A stretch of DNA of 43,223 bases, from contig CAYVZU010000017.1 of the NCBI GenBank assembly GCA_964455935.1, positions 1 to 43,223 on the forward strand, in the 5' to 3' direction. Position numbers and translations under genes: made by a program. The stretch comes from CAYVZU01 sp964455935 (lineage in GTDB: Bacteria; Fibrobacterota; CAYVZU01). Below, one piece after another: positions 1-7,491 of the stretch. Under the pieces are notes generated by a model that did not search any database, had not been told where the DNA came from, and saw nothing but the letters and a program-made list of their open reading frames with translations. How positions within the stretch are numbered: the first letter of the stretch is position 1; each line of letters begins with the position of its first letter.

Positions 1-2
1 AT

Positions 3-941
3 AACTGCCTGCGCGATACAGACTTTCTGGGAATGCCCGGAAAACGAAGGGGAAAGGTGCGGGATACGTACGATCTTGGAAAGGAATTACTGATCCTCAC
101 AACAGACCGGCTAAGCGCTTTCGACCGGAATATTGCGCTGATTCCATTTAAAGGCGAAATCCTGAACAGGATCAGCGCCTTCTGGTTCAAGAACTCAGCC
201 GACATCGTGAAGAATCATATGATCGAGCTTCCCGACCCAAACGCGATGATTGTGCAGAAATGCCGCGTGGTGCCAATTGAATTCGTGGTTCGCGGGTACT
301 TAACGGGATCGACGGACACCTCGGCATGGACGCAATATGCAAAAGGCGTCCGGAATATCTGCGGCAATATTCTTCCGGACGGAATGAACAAAAACCAGTG
401 CTTCGACCGCCCCATCATTACGCCCACGACCAAATCGGATGCGCATGACGAGTCCATTTCGCCGCAGGAAATTGTGGACCGCGGCATCATGAGCAAGGCC
501 GCCTGGGACCGGGCAAGCGCCATTGCGCTTGCTCTCTTCGAGCGCGGCGCATCCATTGCCCGGGAGCACGGGCTTATACTGGTCGATACAAAGTACGAAT
601 TGGGACTCGACGAGAATGATAACCTCCTGCTCATCGATGAAATGCACACCCCGGACTCGTCCAGGTTCTGGCTTGCCGAAACATTTGAGGCCCAGGTTGC
701 CTCGAACCAGGAACCCGAGAACATCGACAAGGAATTTATCCGGCTCTGGTTCCGGGATCATTGCGATCCCTACAAAGACGAAAAGCTCCCGGAAGCTCCA
801 GCGGAGCTTGTGATCGAGTTGTCACGCCGCTACATAAAGCTTTACGAGATGATCACGGGATCAAATTTCGAGATCCGTTCATCACGGCCGATCCAGGACC
901 GGATCAAGAGTAATCTTCAAAAGGCCTGCATTCATGATTGA
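3..941 (+). CDS. purC: SAICAR synthetase PurC (5' end outside window)
   Basis: Phosphoribosylaminoimidazole-succinocarboxamide synthase, the cytosolic purine-pathway enzyme that joins CAIR and aspartate using ATP. Family motifs are all present: GKVRDTYDLG near the start, a SAFDRN segment, PIEFVVRGYLTGS, a TPTTKSDAHDE block, the VDTKYELG motif and the DEMHTPDSSRFW signature, ending with a DKEFIRLW segment. The first ATG (33) is only a few codons before the GKVRD motif, while the frame stays open to base 3 and reads NCLRDTDFLG upstream, as expected for the N-terminus of this family. The true start therefore most likely lies before base 1 and the gene is partial. Its stop overlaps the start of the next gene by 8 bases, so the two are probably co-transcribed. 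The family call is very safe; only the start is uncertain. Confidence 0.95.
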   Translation, partial: NCLRDTDFLGMPGKRRGKVRDTYDLGKELLILTTDRLSAFDRNIALIPFKGEILNRISAFWFKNSADIVKNHMIELPDPNAMIVQKCRVVPIEFVVRGYLTGSTDTSAWTQYAKGVRNICGNILPDGMNKNQCFDRPIITPTTKSDAHDESISPQEIVDRGIMSKAAWDRASAIALALFERGASIAREHGLILVDTKYELGLDENDNLLLIDEMHTPDSSRFWLAETFEAQVASNQEPENIDKEFIRLWFRDHCDPYKDEKLPEAPAELVIELSRRYIKLYEMITGSNFEIRSSRPIQDRIKSNLQKACIHD

Positions 942-1302
942 CCCTGGCCAGTCTATGAATCCATTTATGCTGGACCCGGAATTGCGGGAACAAATTATCC
1001 GCGAGATCCGGCAATTCACGGAAAAATGGCTGGGGTTCTCGCCGAACCTGGTGAGTGCTGCCGGCCAGGAAACCTCCCTTGCCGTGACCATGACGCATGT
1101 ACTTGCGCAGGCCGAGGTCGTCGCGGCAAAATCGAAAGCTTTCTCAGAGTTGATTATGAAGAACCATGTATGGGCATTCAAATCCGTTCGGAAACTGCTT
1201 GAAACGAAAATTTCTGAAATTACGGGTAAAACGGTCACCGGTTCCTCCCTCATGCTCGATACGGAATCGAACTGCGCGGCCCTTGTATTCACATTTCTTT
1301 GA
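934..1302 (+). CDS. DUF2294-like protein
   Basis: A 122-residue soluble protein without signal peptide or membrane segment. It matches the general DUF2294 layout: an N-terminal helix with a F-x4-LG-x-SP pattern (residues ~25-37), a central strand followed by a VLAQAEV helix start (~56-62), a helix rich in Arg/Lys, an ISEITGKTV motif (~95-103) and a final hydrophobic strand ending VFTFL. The function of DUF2294 is not established. The ATG at 934 overlaps the purC stop; an alternative ATG at 955 would drop seven residues. Only 19 bases separate it from the chorismate synthase homologue downstream, so an operon with purC and that gene is likely. The family assignment is from memory of the consensus and should be treated as moderate. 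Confidence 0.65.
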   Translation: MIDPGQSMNPFMLDPELREQIIREIRQFTEKWLGFSPNLVSAAGQETSLAVTMTHVLAQAEVVAAKSKAFSELIMKNHVWAFKSVRKLLETKISEITGKTVTGSSLMLDTESNCAALVFTFL

Positions 1303-1321
1303 ACCAACTAAAGGAGAAAAA

Positions 1322-2707
1322 ATGTTTGGGTGTCATTTGGGCAAATTGCTCCAGGTAACCGTATCCGGAGGTTCCTACCAGGAATCGCTGACTGCTACCA
1401 TTCAGGGCATCCCGCCTGGAATACCGTTGACCGAGCAGGAAATCTATGGGGATCTGTTGCTTCGGAAGCCCGGCGCCGACGAACTTTCCTCTCCGCGCAA
1501 AGAGCCGGACCTCCCGGTGATTGTAGCAGGCCTTAATGCGGACGATACCGTGCCCGGTGCCGGCAACAGGAATTTGACCAACGGGACTCCACTAACGTTC
1601 CTAATTCCAAACCTGGATCGGCATGATATTCATATCCGGCAATACCAGGACACCAATCATGCTCCGCGGCCTGGGCACGCATCCTATGCCTCATTCATGA
1701 AATACGGGCCGTGCGACGATTCCATTGGCGCCGGGTTCTTCAGCGGCCGCTATACTGCCCCCATTGTCGGCGCCGGATACATAGCCAAGAAGATGCTGGC
1801 CATGTGCGGAATCCGAATTGCCTCCTATGTAAAGGAAATTGCCGGCGTTCAAAGCGGACCGGTGGATTACGCAAAGCTGTGGGAATACTCCCAGAACTAC
1901 AAGCGAATGCGCCGCGATCTTGATCCCTTTTATATCGAAGTTTATAGCAAGCAGCGCATCAACATGAATATGCGCTTTCTGCAAAAAGCCGCGGTCCTTG
2001 CACAAATCGAGAACGAGATCGATTCAATTCGTAACCGCGCAAAGACCGTCAATCGGAAGGAAATTCTCGACTCATACGGAGTCCACCCAATTGTATTATG
2101 CCCCAATATCGATGCGGCTGACAGAATGGTCGATGCCTGCACAAAAATCTACCACAATGGCGATACCGCGGGAGGGCTTGTTGAAATTGTGATCCAGGGC
2201 ATCCCGGTTGGCCTTGGCGAACCGGTGTTTGAAAAACTCGACGGCGCGCTGGGCCAGCTAATGGGAATTGGCGCCGTGAAGGGTGTGGAAATAGGAGCCG
2301 GATTTGGCGTGAGAAACATGACAGGATTTCAGAACAACGATCAAATGCATTCCGAAAACAGATCCGTTGTCTTTGATTCCAACAATGCCGGCGGAATTAC
2401 CGGCGGTCTTGCCACCGGGCAGGATGTGATTGTCCGCCTGGCGGTCAAGCCTACTCCGACGATTGACAAGAAGCAGCATACAATCAACAAATACACGCTG
2501 AAGACAACGGAACTGTCGGCCATTACCCGCCGCGATCCAACGATCACGAATCGCATTTGGCCCGTTGCTGAAAACTACGCGGCATTGATCATTCTTGATC
2601 AGCTCATCGCGCATTTCGGTTACCAGCACCTCCGGGGAGTCGTTGAGGGTGCCAAATGGGCATATAAAGAGGCAAATCAAGCCATAGAAGGCTGGCCCGG
2701 GGAATAA
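1322..2707 (+). CDS. aroC: Divergent chorismate synthase homologue
   Basis: A 461-residue homologue of chorismate synthase, which makes chorismate from EPSP with reduced FMN. Recognisable motifs are IPPGIPLTEQEI (~30-41), RPGHASYASFMKYG (~116-129), FFSGRYTAP (~139-147), a GDTAGGLVE block, GLGEPVFEKLD, GAVKGVEIGAGFG, a GGITGGLATGQ block and RRDPTITNRIWPVAEN near the end. The start at 1322 has a good AAAGGAG site 6 bases upstream; longer in-frame readings lack one. The protein is longer than the usual ~360-390 residues, with extra sequence around residues 165-275. Conserved positions are changed: the catalytic His of the N-terminal GESHG motif reads GGSYQ (Tyr19), and the RGGG stretch reads SIGAG. 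The second conserved His (His119) is kept. The fold is safe, but whether it still makes chorismate is open. Confidence 0.85.
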   Translation: MFGCHLGKLLQVTVSGGSYQESLTATIQGIPPGIPLTEQEIYGDLLLRKPGADELSSPRKEPDLPVIVAGLNADDTVPGAGNRNLTNGTPLTFLIPNLDRHDIHIRQYQDTNHAPRPGHASYASFMKYGPCDDSIGAGFFSGRYTAPIVGAGYIAKKMLAMCGIRIASYVKEIAGVQSGPVDYAKLWEYSQNYKRMRRDLDPFYIEVYSKQRINMNMRFLQKAAVLAQIENEIDSIRNRAKTVNRKEILDSYGVHPIVLCPNIDAADRMVDACTKIYHNGDTAGGLVEIVIQGIPVGLGEPVFEKLDGALGQLMGIGAVKGVEIGAGFGVRNMTGFQNNDQMHSENRSVVFDSNNAGGITGGLATGQDVIVRLAVKPTPTIDKKQHTINKYTLKTTELSAITRRDPTITNRIWPVAENYAALIILDQLIAHFGYQHLRGVVEGAKWAYKEANQAIEGWPGE

Positions 2708-3017
2708 TTGTCAAAGGAATTTGGCAAGGCAACCAAGGACCGCCGAGAATTCGGTTGCTGGGCATTGTGAATGGACCAAGCGGAGCCATTCAGAAAGAAA
2801 TGGGATGAAGTAAACCGCAGCTTAAAAAGGATTGCGCGGGCCGAAGCCCGTGCGAAAACGACGCAGGCAAGGCGCGCGAAGCAGGCGTATCAGAGGGAGA
2901 TACGCCGATGGAGCGCAACGAAGCTTGCGGCGCTTGCAGCCGGGCGATGCCAGAAAGCCTTTTTGAGATGCGCTCGGATATCGGTTTGAGCTGTCCATAA
3001 TGATAATTGCGAATTAG
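2708..3017 (+). other. Intergenic, no supported gene
   Basis: No convincing gene. A short + frame at 2771-2989 would encode an Arg/Lys/Ala-rich 72-residue peptide with no recognisable motif and no clear ribosome binding site, and an opposite-strand frame covers the same bases. The stretch directly precedes the P-type ATPase remnant and may be decayed sequence. Shortly after the chorismate synthase stop there is a weak GCAACC/GGTTGC inverted pair without a T-run, not enough to call a terminator. Confidence 0.4.
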
Positions 3018-3155
3018 GCGGGCATATGCTGCAATTTCAATTTGACATGGCAGGATTGGACGATTGTAATCGCGGGCGCAGCAACGGTCATTCCTGTGAT
3101 CGAAACCGCAAAACTCGCAATCCGGCGCGGCTGGTTTGGTTTGGCGAAAATATAG
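3018..3155 (+). pseudogene. Remnant of a P-type cation ATPase C-terminus
   Basis: An open stretch of 45 codons between two stops. It reads NLTWQDWTIVIAG followed by a hydrophobic run, then VIPVIETAKLAIRRGWFG and a stop. This resembles the last membrane helix and tail of P2/P3-type cation ATPases, whose C-termini end in a W-x-hydrophobic helix followed by a P-x2-E-x2-K-x3-R pattern. Nothing upstream in the same frame encodes the rest of such a pump, which would be ~850 residues, and there is no start codon or ribosome binding site. I read it as the residue of a deleted transporter gene. The identification rests on a short match and is moderate. Confidence 0.5.
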
Positions 3156-3199
3156 GCGGAGGGACAGAACGGCGTGGACATTCGGGATAGATGAATTCT

Positions 3200-3619
3200 C
3201 TACTGGAACAGGTGCTGGACGAGAATCTTGGCACCTATTCCAATGAGGACGAGGCCGCCCAGAATCTCGATCTTCTTCCCGAAAATGCTGCCCGCCTTGC
3301 ATCCAATGGCTATCCCCAATAGGGAGATGAAGAACGTGATTATGCTAATGATCAGCAAAGGCTGAATAATCGCCACGCCAAGAAAAGAAAGACTGACGCC
3401 AACAACAGCCGCGTCGATGCTGGTTGCGAATGACAGGGTCAAGAGGATGTAAACATTTTGGGGATCTCCACTTTCCTCCTCTTCCATCCTTTCTCCCCAA
3501 ATTGCCTCATAGATCATCTTCCCCCCGATCAGCAGAAGGAGCGTAAACGCCACCCAATGATCGTAGGTATGAATGAGCTCGGCTGCGAATCTGCCAACGC
3601 TCCACCCGGCGATGGGCAC
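3200..3619 (-). CDS. mntP: MntP-like manganese efflux protein, N-terminally truncated
   Basis: The 139-residue frame, starting at a GTG, matches MntP from its second membrane helix onward. It has PIAGWSVG, a DHWVAFTLLLLIGGKMI helix, an acidic cytosolic loop (MEEEESGD), a LTLSFATSIDAAVVG helix with the conserved Asp, and two more C-terminal helices. Full MntP proteins have about 185-190 residues and six helices. In this frame homology continues upstream of the GTG (CGKGTVIRN, then FPLAAFFGVFRAIV, up to about base 3706), but the first helix with its MDAF motif is absent and no start codon follows. MntP exports Mn2+ through the inner membrane and needs that helix. This is probably a pseudogene; an assembly error is the alternative. 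It converges on the ATPase remnant. Confidence 0.7.
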   Translation of the reverse strand: MPIAGWSVGRFAAELIHTYDHWVAFTLLLLIGGKMIYEAIWGERMEEEESGDPQNVYILLTLSFATSIDAAVVGVSLSFLGVAIIQPLLIISIITFFISLLGIAIGCKAGSIFGKKIEILGGLVLIGIGAKILVQHLFQ

Positions 3620-3773
3620 GATTGCCCGAAATACGCCAAAGAACGCCGCCAGTGGGAAATTGTCATTCCATGGAACAGAGTTTCGGATTACAGTACCCTT
3701 ACCGCATTGAGGAGATGAAGGCCGGGGAAATGTTTTGCGGCGGGCCTTGTCGCAATTGGATATTCATAACACC

Positions 3774-4145
3774 ATGAAATCCGCTGCCTCACTTCGAACG
3801 CGATTGACGGTCCTCTTAGCCATTGTCGCCATTGGACTGGTCACAATGACTTCGGACATCTGCTTCTGTGAAAACGGTGTGGTTGATTTCAGCGGTCCGT
3901 CATCTTTCCTGGCGGATGAATGCGAGGACCGATGCCCGGATGAATCTTCGCGGGCCAAATGCTGTATCGAAAAGAAAGCGCACCATCACCCCACCCTGGT
4001 GCCAAGATGGGCGCATGGCAGCCTATTCATTGACATCGCGGTTGTGCCCTTTGAACCCGGCTCTGTTCCATCAGCCTCCTCAAATTGCCGGTTTTCCGCT
4101 TCGCCGTCCACGCATTTGAATCCAAGACCCTTCCTGATCATTTGA
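3774..4145 (+). CDS. Exported Cys/His-rich small protein ahead of czc genes
   Basis: A 123-residue protein starting at ATG 3774. A basic N-region and a hydrophobic segment (residues ~10-28) look like a signal peptide. The mature part carries CFC, CEDRC and KCC cysteine groups followed by a KKAHHHP run, a plausible metal-binding set. I do not recognise a named family. Small Cys/His-rich exported proteins often precede CzcCBA-type pumps, and this one lies 127 bases before the czcC-like gene on the same strand, so a role in periplasmic metal handling is inferred from composition and context. An upstream in-frame start at 3735 is possible, but it would place a charged extension before the signal peptide. 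Confidence 0.6.
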   Translation: MKSAASLRTRLTVLLAIVAIGLVTMTSDICFCENGVVDFSGPSSFLADECEDRCPDESSRAKCCIEKKAHHHPTLVPRWAHGSLFIDIAVVPFEPGSVPSASSNCRFSASPSTHLNPRPFLII

Positions 4146-4272
4146 TTTCCGTCTAAGACTATCCCGAAAGAAGATCCGGCCCTCGATTTCCGATAGCGGA
4201 ATTGAAGGGTCATTACCGGCTGCCTACGCTCCGTCTACACGGAGACGAGGACGCCATTGTTGGGATATCACG

Positions 4273-5523
4273 ATGAAAAACGAGCTTAACTTAATTGTGA
4301 TAATCAGTGTCTGCTCCAGCGGAATCGGCTCCGTTGGAGCCCAGGACATTATGCCGCTGCAGCCGATCACCTTGAACGAAGCTGTTTCGGCGGCGCTAAG
4401 GGACAACAGCGGGTTCAAGGCGGATTCACTTACTGTCGCAATCCAAAAGGAGCATTTGCGCCAGGCACGCCTCTTCCGGAATCCGGACGTGGTCATGGAG
4501 GCCGAGGATGTTTCGGCCGGCCGCGCCGGAGTGGAAACCAAAGCGGGCGTTTCGGTGCTGGTGCAACAGACCTTCCAACCCTTAGCGCGGCGCAGGGCCG
4601 TTACACTGTTGCGGCGGGAAGTGGATGGGGCTGCTGCATCCCTGAAAAAAAGCAAAGCCGATCTGATTGCCGAAACCAAAACGAAGTTTCTGGATGTGCT
4701 GCTGGCACAGCGCTTCCTGTTCCTGCGCGATAGCCTTCATGAACTCTCCAAGCAGGTTCGGGATGCTTCGGTACAAAGGGCCGTTGCAGGAAAGGTTGCC
4801 CTGGCCGATACCCTGCGGGCCAGCGCCGAGTTTTCTCTCTCGACCATCGAACGGGAACGAGCGCGCGCGGAGCTGCAAAATGCGCGTCAGCGGCTTGCGG
4901 CCTTATGGGGATCGTCTCAAACAAATTTCACGGCAATGGGAAGCGAGCTGGATTCGTTCCCCGAATTGCCCGCGCTCGATATTTATATCCAACGATTGTC
5001 TCTGGCTCCCGAATCGCAAATTTGTGACAGCGAACTGAAGAAAGACAAGGCGTCGTTGGGATTTGAAAAGGCGCAGCGAATCCCTCCGGTCACCATTGGC
5101 GCCGGGCTTGTTACAGGAATCGACACCCCAAATACAAAGGCCGAACTATCCGTTTCAATTCCGCTCTTTGACCGAAATCAGGGAGCGATTAAAGCGGCCC
5201 GGCATTCGGTGGCCAAATCCGAATATGCTCGAAAGGAAGCTCTTGTGCGATTGGCCGAAGAGATCCGGATAGCGCATGGCAGCGCCGCGCAGGCTTTACG
5301 ACAAACGCGGGCTATTGAAAAAGACGTATTGCCGCAACTGGAAGAGGTGTACAACGCAAGCTATCTCGCGTATGCATCCGGCAAGTCCGGCATTCTCGAA
5401 ATGCTCGATGCGCAGCGGAGGCTTCTTGAAACTGCCCGTGAGCGGCTGGAATCCGCGGCTCGCTATTGGCTGGCGCTGATTGAATTGGAGCGGCGCACAG
5501 GAATGATGCGGGGCCCAAATTGA
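4273..5523 (+). CDS. czcC: CzcC-like outer-membrane factor (TolC family)
   Basis: A 416-residue outer-membrane efflux protein. After a signal peptide (cleavage near AQD, ~residue 24) it has the TolC/OEP plan: ITLNEAVSAALRDN at the start of the first repeat, a RQARLFRNPDVVMEAED block, long amphipathic helices rich in Ala, Glu and Arg, and a second repeat with LSVSIPLFDRNQGAIKAA (~293-310). That last motif is typical of CzcC/CusC-type factors. It should trimerise into the periplasmic tunnel and outer-membrane pore used by the RND pump encoded downstream. It is followed after 50 bases by the repeat lipoprotein, then the adaptor and pump on the same strand, so all form one operon. Confidence 0.92.
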   Translation: MKNELNLIVIISVCSSGIGSVGAQDIMPLQPITLNEAVSAALRDNSGFKADSLTVAIQKEHLRQARLFRNPDVVMEAEDVSAGRAGVETKAGVSVLVQQTFQPLARRRAVTLLRREVDGAAASLKKSKADLIAETKTKFLDVLLAQRFLFLRDSLHELSKQVRDASVQRAVAGKVALADTLRASAEFSLSTIERERARAELQNARQRLAALWGSSQTNFTAMGSELDSFPELPALDIYIQRLSLAPESQICDSELKKDKASLGFEKAQRIPPVTIGAGLVTGIDTPNTKAELSVSIPLFDRNQGAIKAARHSVAKSEYARKEALVRLAEEIRIAHGSAAQALRQTRAIEKDVLPQLEEVYNASYLAYASGKSGILEMLDAQRRLLETARERLESAARYWLALIELERRTGMMRGPN

Positions 5524-5573
5524 GCAAAGGCTCTCTAATAAGCAGTTACAATAAACTCACCGAAGGAGATCCC

Positions 5574-5933
5574 ATGAAATCACGAATTATTAAGATCGTC
5601 GCCTGCTTTGGTCTTGCCGCTCTAATGCAATCATGCGGTGACAAAAATGCGCCACAAGAGAAGCGGGTTGAGGTTGCGAAGGAAGCTTCCGGCCAGAACA
5701 GCCTCCAAACACCGGTCTGTGATACCCACAAGGCTCCAAAAACTCTCTGCTTTATCTGCGATCCCAGTTTACGAGATCCCAAACGTCTCTGGTGCAACGA
5801 ACATAACCGGTATGAAGACCGTTGCTTCCTGTGCCATCCGGAAGCACAGGATACGACAAAGCTTTATTGCAGCGAACATGGCCTTTACGAAGACGAATGC
5901 ATTATATGCCACCCTGAGATTACAAAAGGATAG
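5574..5933 (+). CDS. Lipoprotein with three CxxH-x6-CxxC repeats
   Basis: A 119-residue protein with a clear AAGGAG site before ATG 5574. The N-terminus is a lipoprotein-type signal with a hydrophobic run ending LMQSC, so Cys22 is the likely lipidated residue. The mature part holds three repeats of the pattern C-x2-H-x6-C-x2-C-[D/H]-P at residues ~48-115, each able to supply three or four Cys/His ligands. The same array, nearly residue for residue, forms the N-terminus of the adaptor encoded 3 bases downstream, so one copy arose by duplication. A periplasmic metal chaperone or buffer that hands ions to the pump is a reasonable inference; the metal is unknown. I know no named family for the free-standing protein. 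Confidence 0.8.
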   Translation: MKSRIIKIVACFGLAALMQSCGDKNAPQEKRVEVAKEASGQNSLQTPVCDTHKAPKTLCFICDPSLRDPKRLWCNEHNRYEDRCFLCHPEAQDTTKLYCSEHGLYEDECIICHPEITKG

Positions 5934-5936
5934 GAA

Positions 5937-7481
5937 ATGAAGAACACGCAAAAAGTTTATCTGTCAGGGTCTGCCATGTGCATCGCGGTTTTAATTGTTG
6001 GCATGATGGTGGCCTTTTGCGGAAAAGGATCAGCGCAAAAACCGGGGAAAACATCTGCCGCCGCGTCCGGTGAATCGTGCGTGCACAAGGCTCCCAAGTC
6101 TGTATGCTTTATTTGTGATCCATCGTTGCGCGATTCAAAGCGATTATGGTGCAAGGAGCATGGTCGCTACGAAGACCGTTGCTTTATCTGCCACCCGGAG
6201 GCTCAGGACAAGTCCCGCTTGTACTGCAAAGAGCACTCTCTTTATGAAGACGAATGTTTTCTTTGTCATCCGGAACTGGCTTCCCGGGCCGGCGACGGGC
6301 AGGGAAATGAAAAGCAGGCCGCTGATTTGGGGCAGATGTGCACGGAGCACGGACTGCCGGAACAGGAATGCGGCATCTGCCATCCCGATCTCTTGGGTTC
6401 ATTGCAGCCCGGCCAAGGGCTGAAGATCAGGTTCGAGTCCGCGCAGTCGGCGGAGAAGGCGGGGATAACAACGGCTCCGCCCGATTCGGCTTTTATCAAG
6501 GGCGGGATATCCTTTCCCGGCCGCACCGCATTCAACGAAAACGCATCGGCAATCGTAATGGCCCGGTATAACGGCATCGTTACCTCCGTGAAGGTCGACC
6601 TGGGCACGGCAGTGGGAAAAGGCCAGGTGCTTGCCACGATCTCGAGTCCCGAACTCGCACAGGTCCTTGCTGAATTCAGGAGTACCGAAAGCGAAGCGCG
6701 CGTGAAGGAAACCGAGTATTTGCGCGAAAAGGATCTCTATGAAAAGAAGGTCTCCTCGCGGCAGGAATTAGATAACGCCGCGGCGCTCTTTCATCGCGCC
6801 CGCAATTCATCCGAGGCGCTTCGCCAGCAATTAATCAATGCAGGGATTGCTTCGGAGAATCTGTCCCTCCTGCTTGAACGGAATACGGTTTCGTCCGAAT
6901 TCGCGCTCCGGGCCCCGATTGTGGGGGTCGTCACCCAAAGGACAGCGGCCGTGGGGCAATCGGTTGGCTCCGAGACGCCCGTTATGACGATTGTCGATCT
7001 GTCATCGCTTTGGGTCCATATTTCGGTTCCTTCCTCGGCGGCCGCAAACCTGGCCCCGGGAGGTTCGTTGGGAATTGCCTTCGACAAGAACACCGTTTAT
7101 CCGGCAAAGGTAAATTGGGTCTCGCCGGAGGTCGATCGAGCCAGCGGAATGGTCCAAATTAGAGCTGTGTTGAAAAACCCAAAGGGGAATCTAAAGAGCG
7201 GCATGTTCTGCCGGGCCTTCCTTAACAACGAAACAAGCGGTCAAATGCTTGCGATTGCCCCGGATGCGCTGGCAAGCATCGACGGCAAGGATGTCATATT
7301 TGCAAGGGTGGAACCGGATCTGTATGAGGTTCGACGCGTTACGCTGGAAGGCATTATCGATGGAAAAGCCCTCATTTCGCAGGGGCTAAGGCCGGAAGAC
7401 AAGATCGTTGTGGGCGGAACCTTTGTCGTAAAATCAGAGTTTCTTAAATCTCGTCTGGGCGCAGGGTGCGTGGACGACTAA
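5937..7481 (+). CDS. czcB: CzcB/CusB-type RND adaptor with N-terminal Cys/His repeats
   Basis: Periplasmic membrane-fusion protein of 514 residues. An N-terminal hydrophobic segment (~10-28) is a signal peptide or anchor. Residues ~44-155 hold four Cys/His repeats (three C-x2-H-x6-C-x2-CHP units plus a first unit with C-x-H spacing). The remainder is a standard HlyD-type adaptor: the beta-barrel start GISFPGRTAFNE, a lipoyl half motif (ARYNGIVTSVKVDLGTAVGKGQ as two halves), a coiled-coil hairpin (~245-300), the second lipoyl half APIVGVVTQRTAAVGQSV, and C-terminal beta and membrane-proximal domains ending near FVVKSEFLKS. It bridges the CzcC-like pore and the CzcA pump. The repeat region is an addition to the usual adaptor and probably binds the transported metal. 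Confidence 0.93.
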   Translation: MKNTQKVYLSGSAMCIAVLIVGMMVAFCGKGSAQKPGKTSAAASGESCVHKAPKSVCFICDPSLRDSKRLWCKEHGRYEDRCFICHPEAQDKSRLYCKEHSLYEDECFLCHPELASRAGDGQGNEKQAADLGQMCTEHGLPEQECGICHPDLLGSLQPGQGLKIRFESAQSAEKAGITTAPPDSAFIKGGISFPGRTAFNENASAIVMARYNGIVTSVKVDLGTAVGKGQVLATISSPELAQVLAEFRSTESEARVKETEYLREKDLYEKKVSSRQELDNAAALFHRARNSSEALRQQLINAGIASENLSLLLERNTVSSEFALRAPIVGVVTQRTAAVGQSVGSETPVMTIVDLSSLWVHISVPSSAAANLAPGGSLGIAFDKNTVYPAKVNWVSPEVDRASGMVQIRAVLKNPKGNLKSGMFCRAFLNNETSGQMLAIAPDALASIDGKDVIFARVEPDLYEVRRVTLEGIIDGKALISQGLRPEDKIVVGGTFVVKSEFLKSRLGAGCVDD

Positions 7482-7491
7482 AGGGGCAATC

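Noticed and set aside
2771..2989. 72-residue basic + frame
   Set aside because: No motif, weak start, covered on the other strand, next to decayed sequence.
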